Shown here piece by piece: positions 60,001 to 64,000 of a stretch of 64,000 bases of DNA. The translations under genes and the position numbers were made by a program. Source of the DNA: Albula goreensis. Its lineage: Eukaryota; Chordata; Actinopteri; Albuliformes; Albulidae. Within the stretch, counting starts at the first letter, position 1, and every line of letters starts with the position of its first letter. The notes under the pieces are model-generated. The model saw nothing but the letters and a program-made list of their open reading frames with translations. It did not search any database and was not told the origin of the DNA. The DNA lies in assembly GCA_022829145.1 (NCBI GenBank), contig CM040755.1:15764063-15828062 (forward strand), written 5' to 3'.

Positions 60001-62918
60001 CTGGCCGTGGAATCAGGGTCTTCAAAAACAGTGGAACACCAGTTGTTGTCTTTTTGAGGGAGTCAGGCTTTGTGACCATTGGCTGGTCATGGTGAACTGA
60101 GCACCAAATCAGCCATGTCTCTCCCAGCTTAGCCCCATAGCTCTTCCACAGTGGTTGGAATATAAGTTTTACCCACAGTCTCCCCTCCTACACCTTGTCT
60201 GCAGGGTGATGGTGAAATCAGTTTGCCTGTCTTTGAGGGAAAGTGAACAGGCACTCCCGTAGTCGTGCTTCTGTGCAGTTCTGTTGGCTGAGTGTGTCTG
60301 TGCCATCAAAGGCCTGCAATTCTGGTTTCACAATGGCTTTAAGCGGAAGCCTATCCTTTGTGTTACTCATGGCCTTTCCATGCCCTAAAGGGACATGATA
60401 ACCAGGCACCCATGTCCAGTATTCAGTCGTTGCATTCATGGTAGTTAGAACTGGACAAGGGCTCCCCTGCAAACTGTTGCTGGGGGAGGGGGGGTGGTGA
60501 CTGGGGACTGCAGGACCCCAGATGTGTTTTTCCTCAATCGGGGGCTGTTGAAAGCCGCTACAGTAATGCCTATTAAAGGCACTTTGGAACCTCCTCACTT
60601 GTTCAAACACCAGAGCCTCTGATTTAGAAGCACTGCCCGGGGGCTTGGTTAAGCCTCCTGGAAAATCTCCTAATCCATTTAAGCAGGCTATGAATCCAGC
60701 TGCAATGAGTGAATGGACGGGGATGCCCAACAGTTTGAATTAATGGCCTGGTTATACGAGGAGCCCATGCAACGTCTGATCTCTTAATTATAGCCCCTCG
60801 ACATCCCATGAGGGCAAACCATCCCACCTCAGCCATGTACAGATGTTTGTCCCCTGAAGACCCTGGATTATTCAAAACATAGTAGAAATGTTTTGGCAAG
60901 ACACAGGCATGATACTGGTTGTGTTTTGTATTGAGTAGGACATGTTTTACATTCATGCAAATACTGCTACCCACCTAGTTATTTGTACCTGTTGAAAAGA
61001 GCACAACCGTGTGTGTACAAAAGTGAGAGCATAAGCATTCATGTATTGGGAGTAAGAGGAGCAGAATAAAAAATAAAACACGGCACACTATAAAGCAACA
61101 AGAATGGACACCTAACCTTTGATGTTTTAGAGGAAAAAAAAATAGCCCAAAAAAATAGCTCAGTATCTCTACCCAGCAGTAGAGAGGCGTTCTCTGGAAA
61201 AAGGGTCATTTCTCATTTTGTGGCAGTCAGGTCTATCTTTGCCTCAGTCCCCCCACTTGTGTTTGGGACAGGGGAAAAATTCAGATGGACCCACTGCGGA
61301 GTGTTGCCCGCCTCCTGCCAGTTTCTGAATGCGCTCAGCTCCGTTAATGTCAGGTCCCTGTCACTGCAAAATAAAAGTGTTGCTTTTATAAAATGATACG
61401 ACACACTGCATACTGTCTGTGCTTTGAATAAACTATCATTTAATCGCTCACAGCTGGCTCTCTGCCAGTTGCAGCTTCAGGGCTTTTCTGCATTTCTTGT
61501 TGAAAGGGAAGAAGCCAAATACAGTGTGGAGGGATGACCCTCGGGTGTGGGGGTACAGTTTTAGAAGGAATTCAGAATTCGTAATTCCACCTGATGCTCA
61601 GTTGCCTGTGTCGTCTGATGTTTTGGTTTCTGTGTTCTTTTCATCTTCCTTCAATTGAATTGGGCCAAGGGTTTCGTACCCCAGTGCTGTGCACTGGATA
61701 GGGTCCTTAGTCTTCACTGTCTCTAAAGGGACACCCTTTTTATACAGACTGGAACAGATCCAGTGATGAATTGAAGCCACAGGGTTAAGTGTAGAATTTG
61801 ATCTTGTGCAATTATCTAAAAAGAGCGAGTAAACACACAATGAAATCATTTCTATAATTACATAATCATGGACTTGTTTACTTATCTGTTGGTGGTTAGC
61901 CTTAATGGCCCGGATTAGACCCCATGTGTGTGTTGGACATGTTTCTGGTCTTTTGCCTGTGTGCGTTACAGACAGGCTTGGAGGCTTGTATCTAATCCTG
62001 GAGCTGTTTCTCCATTTAAAATGCCTTTGCTATTTTGGTCCTCACAAGCAGCCACAGAAGCAGAAAAGAAGGCTCTCCCTTTAATAACAGGGACAACTGT
62101 TCTGGTATTACTGCTCAACCTTCCCTACTGCTTGATTGGGGAAACACCAAATGCCTGTTAGGCTAATAAAGTAATTAATGAGTAATGGAGTAAGTAATGA
62201 GTCCAATCCTCTCCTTTTTGATCTTTATTCTGTACATGCAAAAAAAAAATGCGTAATGTGATGCAGAACCAATACAGTTTCCATCTTGGTGCACACCAGT
62301 GATTGCATCTAATAAATTTCCCATGAGGACTGAGCAGAAAAGGAGTATGAAGCCCTTTTTTAAGCTTGCTGCTATTCCAGTGGTTTGTAGCTAAATCTAT
62401 TACATCTGATGTTTAAAAGGCTGTCAGGCAGTGACTGAGGATACAGTTTGGCTGTGGTTCTTTGAGCCATGCCTTAAAACTTTAATCTGTTCCTCTGCTA
62501 AGTGATGTTTGAAATGATCTCACCTTTACAGCTCTCCACATGAATGACAGCTCCCTGTGTAGTGATTTTAGGTTGTCTGTACATTTTGACAGGGTCAGTT
62601 AATTTAATCTTTTGTTGCACTACATCAGAATTGAGAGACGCATAAGTTACTAAATGTCTTTTGCAGTACAACGCAGTCGCACCAATCTTATTGGCAGAAA
62701 GAAATGTTCTGCATCAGTCTAGACTGTGGACCTCAGATTTCCACCACCTGGGCAAGCAGTGCTTCACAGAGGTGGTGGATTAGATTGATTCAATCATTGG
62801 TCAGCTCTTTTGTCTATACCCCAGTCCTGGATTTAAGCTCTGGCTTTTCCACAGGTGTAATACAACCCTTTCTGCCCCCATGTCCAGGCTCCCTCGGCTA
62901 CACAGGCTGCTTTTTGTA

Positions 62919-62948
62919 TTCCAGAACATTCTCCAGAACATTCCGGAA
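62919..62948 (+). promoter_or_regulatory. double heat-shock-element-like array
   Basis: TTCCAGAACATTC (62919-62931) has three perfect alternating pentamers (TTC-nn-GAA-nn-TTC). GAACATTCCGGAA (62936-62948) has three more. Together they make six HSF1-type units, with a 2-base phase shift in the middle. The array also contains a direct repeat of the steroid-receptor half-site AGAACA. Binding is not proven. Confidence 0.35.
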
Positions 62949-64000
62949 GTATTTCTGATGCCTGGTCCAGTTCACTGGCAGCTTTTCAGAATAAAGCCCC
63001 AATAAATGTTTCACCCCGAAAATAAGCAGCCCATTTTGACACATTTTTGGCTGGCCCTTTAAAGAATGTCCAAGCATTGACTGCAAAAGGAAAACCATGC
63101 TGTAAGTAAGATATTCATACCACACACTCCTAAAACCCAAGACTTCAGCTATAATACACTGAGCTCTATTCACGCAGCTGTCTCTGCATATTTTTATTGT
63201 AACCCAGATGTTGTACATGTTAATTTGTGCGCATACAGCTCATCAGCAATGTGACAATAGAAATTAAGACAACATTTTCATTATGATGTTTCAGTAATAG
63301 CCAATTTCGAGAGTCAACCCTCATGTGTGTAGGTTATTTCTTATTCCATTAAGTGTACATTAACTGTCATCCTTTCTGTATCAGTGCATGCACAGGAAGA
63401 GGAATGACATTCCAGGCCTTTTGCTGTGCAGTTTTGATGTACTGAAATGTTGGTCCTCCCACACATGTTCTGTGTTGTGTGTTTTATTAGCGCCTTGATG
63501 AATTTAATTTTTGTTCAATATTCATCCAAGCTACACTATAAACAGCTTGACCGAGAGAAGAGTTCATTTTAGGATACCCATCACCCGTTTTAACATGGAA
63601 TCTGTTGAAAATAAGGTAGTAGAAGTATGTGCCTTCTCCCAAAATGGTTAGGATCTGCCTGGATGTTCTCTGATTAAAATTATAATCAACTGTAGTCACA
63701 GTTGTCAACAGTTCAGTTCCTCTGTGTACATTGGTTCTGAGCATGAAAGAGATTGTTCAATGTCTCATCTTGATAGGAAGGTTTCTTTTTTGGTTATTTA
63801 TTTTTATTATCTTCAATAAACCTCACCAGCTTTATTTTCCCTGTTTACACACAAAATTATAATTTGAATTTGCCAACAAAGGCATGTGCATTTTTTTACT
63901 TGATTAGATTATTCTTATGCATGGCTTGGTAAGACTGGATATGCCAGTAAGAGTAGCTCAAGCAAACTGTGTTCAGATACATCTGAGAGTCAGAGAAATG

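Larger units (their letters stand above)
2589..64000 (+). other. furin: furin gene, 5' portion (gene continues beyond window)
   Basis: Five exons on the + strand join without frame breaks into 193 codons of a furin-type proprotein convertase. Furin is a calcium-dependent, membrane-bound serine protease of the trans-Golgi and endosomal system. It cleaves precursor proteins after R-X-K/R-R. Seen here: signal peptide, prodomain, secondary and primary autocleavage sites, and the SILDDGIEKNHPDL active-site Asp block. The family choice is furin rather than PCSK4, PCSK5, PCSK6 or PCSK7, because the GDYYHF motif, the DPTDPKF-QQWYL segment and the TQ-NDNR ending match furin best. Whether it is a teleost furina or furinb copy cannot be decided. 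The downstream exons, from the catalytic His onward, are outside the window. Confidence 0.95.
52033..64000 (+). other. furin: furin intron after coding exon 5, running off the window (>=11,968 bp)
   Basis: It begins with a consensus GTAAGT donor. I looked for the expected HGTRCAGE / GVCGVGVAYNAR exon in all frames to the window end and did not see it. No other gene is supported. Notable content: poly-T runs (54631-54648; 36 T at 57002-57037), a perfect inverted repeat at 56574-56623, a double heat-shock-element-like array at 62919-62948, and otherwise unique-looking sequence. Confidence 0.8.

Noticed and set aside
60218..60730. 170-codon - strand ORF
   Set aside because: It has no recognisable motif or retroposon feature and is likely chance.
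1..64000. Search for prokaryotic features, CRISPR arrays, phage, rRNA or intact tRNA genes
   Set aside because: None is present. The window is vertebrate intronic DNA with one split gene.

Overview
The window is a piece of vertebrate nuclear DNA, most likely from a ray-finned fish. It shows long non-coding stretches, visible CpG scarcity with abundant TG/CA, dinucleotide and mononucleotide microsatellites, and short exons with GT-AG borders. No prokaryotic gene organisation is present. I recognise no Alu- or L1-type mammalian repeats, and the protein is close to but clearly not mammalian. The fish assignment is an inference; the species cannot be named from sequence alone.

The window holds one recognisable gene, on the + strand: the 5' part of furin (the proprotein convertase subtilisin/kexin-type protease FURIN/PCSK3). 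Five coding exons are visible at 2771-2950 (preceded by 5' UTR from 2589), 40419-40517, 48630-48725, 51733-51861 and 51956-52032. Spliced, they encode 193 complete codons plus two bases of codon 194. They cover the signal peptide, the whole inhibitory prodomain with both autoprocessing sites (residues 71-76 and 105-108), and the start of the catalytic domain with the catalytic Asp154. The catalytic His, oxyanion Asn, catalytic Ser, P-domain, Cys-rich region, membrane span and tail lie downstream of the window. The exon that should start with the catalytic HGTRCAGE block was not found before 64000.

Layout: 1-2588 is upstream sequence, probably the end of an intron after an unseen non-coding first exon. 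The first coding exon follows, with a C-rich leader and a 20-codon upstream ORF. Next comes a very large intron of about 37.5 kb (2951-40418), then introns of 8.1 kb, 3.0 kb and only 94 bp, and a final intron of at least 12 kb running off the window. More than 98% of the window is therefore intronic. Long ORFs in the introns look like chance.

No new gene system was found. The observations most worth checking are: a perfect 22-bp inverted repeat in the last intron (56574-56623); a double heat-shock-element-like array (62919-62948); an uORF next to an alternative 3' splice site in the leader; three consecutive frame-preserving exons that each carry one control element of the zymogen; two convergent CTCF-like cores flanking the second coding exon; a strong excess of poly-T over poly-A runs on the transcribed sense strand; and small G-quadruplex-capable, CpG-rich and tRNA-like patches.
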